Source of the DNA: JBBQRS01 sp038214535
GTDB taxonomy: Bacteria; Chloroflexota; Anaerolineae; CG2-30-64-16
DNA length: 58,225 nucleotides
NCBI GenBank assembly: GCA_038214535.1
Contig: JBBQRS010000015.1
Location: 1 to 58,225, forward strand
Direction: 5' to 3'
Of the stretch, positions 56,461-58,225 are shown piece by piece. The notes below the pieces were generated by a model. It searched no databases. It worked only from the letters and a program-made list of their open reading frames with translations, and was not told the origin of the DNA. A program made the position numbers and the translations under genes. Position 1 is the stretch's first letter. Every line of letters starts with the position of its first letter.

Positions 56461-57995
56461 TCCTGAAACGCATAACGCGCGCGGTGGCCGTCTATCGCGA
56501 CGCGGGGCGCCACGTCCCACACCATGTATTGCATCTCCGCGCCCTGGCCTGCGGGGGGCCACGCGGGCAGACCGGGGCCGTTAGGGTCGCCCGTCACGAT
56601 GAAGTTGGCGTAATACGCCTGCATCAGCTCCGAGACCTGCGCATCCTCGTCGGTCCACGCGTAGACCGCATTCGTCGCCAGGTTGCCCATCGCGTACTCG
56701 ATGTCCGCCGAATGCACCGCGCCCTTCGCGGGCGGCATCGCTTTGGCCGTCTTCGATTTACGCACCACACCCCCGGCCAACCCGGCCACCGCGTCGCCCA
56801 TTTCCGGGACCATCGGCGGGCGCGGGTGGGCGTAATAGTAGCGGTAGACCGGGCAGCCCGTCTTGCGATGCTCGTCCGCCCACTTCCATGTGCTGTAGAC
56901 GATGAAAAGGTCGCCCGCCAGGTCGGTGGCCGAACCCTCGACCTCCTCCGGCGTCGCGCCGGGATAGAGCGCGAGCGCCTCATCCGCCCGGTCGCCGTAC
57001 AGCTTGCGCAGCACCGCCGCGTAATTCTTCGGCGTCAGCTTGCGGCGGCCAAACAGCCAGCGGGGGTTCATCTCCTCGGAGTTCCAGCCGACCATCAGCG
57101 GAACCTGGGCCTGCTCGCCGGCGGCGAAGGTCTCGAACGGGGTCTCCGTGAAGAAGTAACCATCAATCACGCCGGGGAACTCCTGCGGATCCATCCCCTT
57201 CGTGGCGCGCAGCAGCTTCTTCGCCGGGATCGCGCGCAACTCCGCCAGCGACGCCGCGCCCACCCTCTCCGCGAAGACCAACGCCAACCATTCCGCCAGA
57301 TCCGGCAGCGCGGGCGGCAGCGTGCCCAGCAGCGACCCGCTGGACCCGATCGCGCCCGCGATCAGGTCGCGCGACAGGGGCGAGATCATCTGCGCGCTGA
57401 CCGAGGCCGAACCCGCCGATTCCCCGGCGATGGTCACGCGCTCCGGGTCGCCGCCGAAGGCCGTGATCTCGTCGCGCACCCAGCGCAGTGCGGCGCTCTG
57501 GTCGAGGTAGCCGTAGTTGCCCGCGCTGCCGTGCGGCGATTCGGCGCGCAGTTCGGGGTGGGCGTAGAAGCCAAACACGCCCAGGCGGTAGTTCACCGTC
57601 AGCGCCACGATGCCGCGGCGGGCCATCTGCTCCCCGTCATAGCGCGGCTCCGAGCCGTCGCCCCCGATGAAGCCGCCGCCGTAGAAATAGACCAACACCG
57701 GCAGCCGCGCGCCGGGCGTGGGGTCGGGCGTCCAGACGTTCAGATAGAGGCAGTCCTCGCTCATTCCGTCCGAGCGGAAGTTCATGTCGCCGAAGATGGG
57801 CAACTGCATCGCGCGCGGGCCAAACCGCAGCGCCTCGCGCCCACCCGTCCACGGCTCCACGGGCTGCGGCGTCCGCCACCGCAACTCGCCCACCGGCGGC
57901 GCGGCGAAGGGCACGCCCTTGAAGCTGGTCACCCCCGTCGCCGTGTCGCGTGCGCCCACCACCTGACCATAAGAAGTTGTCACCGTAGACTTCAT
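56442..57995 (-). CDS. Type B carboxylesterase/lipase
   Basis: 517 aa from ATG 57995. The frame runs to 58043 without support. Oxyanion motif VYFYGGGFIGG (107-112), EDCLYLNVWTP (80-90, the second carboxylesterase-B signature), nucleophile elbow TIAGESAGSASV (Ser193), GWNSEEMN and a C-terminal AVHSADIEYAMGN that provides the His. No signal peptide, so cytoplasmic. Probably hydrolyses esters; substrate unknown. The last codons GTACAAGGAAACAAG and TAG are in the repeat arm. Confidence 0.92.
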   Translation of the reverse strand: MKSTVTTSYGQVVGARDTATGVTSFKGVPFAAPPVGELRWRTPQPVEPWTGGREALRFGPRAMQLPIFGDMNFRSDGMSEDCLYLNVWTPDPTPGARLPVLVYFYGGGFIGGDGSEPRYDGEQMARRGIVALTVNYRLGVFGFYAHPELRAESPHGSAGNYGYLDQSAALRWVRDEITAFGGDPERVTIAGESAGSASVSAQMISPLSRDLIAGAIGSSGSLLGTLPPALPDLAEWLALVFAERVGAASLAELRAIPAKKLLRATKGMDPQEFPGVIDGYFFTETPFETFAAGEQAQVPLMVGWNSEEMNPRWLFGRRKLTPKNYAAVLRKLYGDRADEALALYPGATPEEVEGSATDLAGDLFIVYSTWKWADEHRKTGCPVYRYYYAHPRPPMVPEMGDAVAGLAGGVVRKSKTAKAMPPAKGAVHSADIEYAMGNLATNAVYAWTDEDAQVSELMQAYYANFIVTGDPNGPGLPAWPPAGQGAEMQYMVWDVAPRVAIDGHRARYAFQEVQGNK

Positions 57996-58009
57996 CGTAG
58001 CCTGGCCTT

Positions 58010-58083
58010 TCAAGATCCACCACCAAGACACCAAGAACACCAAGAAAGAAATTTACCACGAAGTAACGAAGAAACGAAGAAGA
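58010..58083. repeat. ACCACCAAGACACCAAG / ACCACGAAG repeat arms
   Basis: ACCACCAAGACACCAAGAAC (58019 onward) and TTTACCACGAAGTAACGAAG (58052 onward), two left-type arms; matching right arms are beyond or lost at the contig end. Confidence 0.65.
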
Positions 58084-58125
58084 AGAGGGGGAGAACCCAA
58101 CCCGGATGCGCACGCGGAGACGCGG

Positions 58126-58225
58126 GGAGCGGGGGGGGCGTGCGTGTGGTTTGGGCGCCCACCCCCGCGGCCCGGGGGGCGCCACCCCCCCCCCCCCCCC
58201 CCCCCCCCGCCCCCAGCCCAACCAG
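58126..58225. other. Low-quality contig end with poly-C run
   Basis: An unbroken C-run of about 24 bases, then GCCCCCAGCCCAACCAG, after G-homopolymer-rich sequence. No gene is readable. It looks like an assembly or sequencing artefact at the end of a contig. Confidence 0.8.

Overview
The window looks like a fragment of a high-GC chromosome from the phylum Chloroflexota, probably a metagenome-assembled contig. The assignment is inferred. It rests on lipoproteins with long Pro/Thr linkers, many small alpha/beta hydrolases and SAM methyltransferases, a LacI / sugar ABC / uroporphyrinogen-decarboxylase-like / GH2 locus, and intergenic regions packed with palindromes. No rRNA, tRNA, CRISPR array, phage or intact transposase was found. 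The first gene is cut by the left edge, and the right edge ends in an unreliable poly-C run.

Layout. 1-6.2 kb: 3' end of a GH29 alpha-L-fucosidase, a large anchored protein of unknown function, a lipoprotein hydrolase, a small membrane protein, a methyltransferase with a doubtful start, a DUF362 lipoprotein and a methyltransferase remnant. 6.2-15 kb: small metabolic enzymes (TIM-barrel hydrolase-like protein, dienelactone hydrolase, aldo/keto reductase, alcohol dehydrogenase, DinB-like, methyltransferase, DUF1801, SMP-30) and a toxin-antitoxin pair whose toxin has an in-frame stop. 15-21.5 kb: two AT-richer islands, one with a candidate TOPRIM protein and one with a type II restriction-modification pair, separated by a Gfo/Idh oxidoreductase and DeoC. 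21.6-30.8 kb: GH38 alpha-mannosidase, hydrolases (one truncated), a frameshifted membrane protein, a threefold-repeat secreted protein, DUF1349 and a sugar-phosphate isomerase. 31-46 kb: FAD oxidoreductase, PNPOx-like flavoprotein, then the sugar locus: two URO-D-like proteins, a LacI regulator, a binding protein, two permeases and two convergent GH2 beta-mannosidases. 46.6-58 kb: LysM proteins, a DUF2202 ferritin-like protein, a RIO kinase with a small promoter-ORF-terminator unit upstream, a Rieske oxygenase, membrane proteins, a ScyD-like propeller, an MFS transporter and a carboxylesterase.

How the genes may work together. Fucosidase, alpha-mannosidase, two beta-mannosidases, a sugar ABC importer without its own ATPase, a LacI repressor with a clear promoter/operator, and sugar dehydrogenase/isomerase/aldolase genes suggest use of mannose- and fucose-containing glycans. 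This is inference from family membership.

The most unusual signals are non-coding. (1) Repeat arms run into the 3' ends of at least nine genes and supply the stop codon. (2) A nested-palindrome element occurs three times, each time between divergent genes, with paired sequence changes in its inner stem. (3) On the minus strand at 50.45-50.68 kb a near-consensus promoter, 5' hairpin, strong ribosome binding site, 21-codon ORF and Rho-independent terminator form a compact unit upstream of the RIO kinase. (4) A hairpin motif, GCATC-TGAG-GATGC, recurs around the window within a larger composite repeat.
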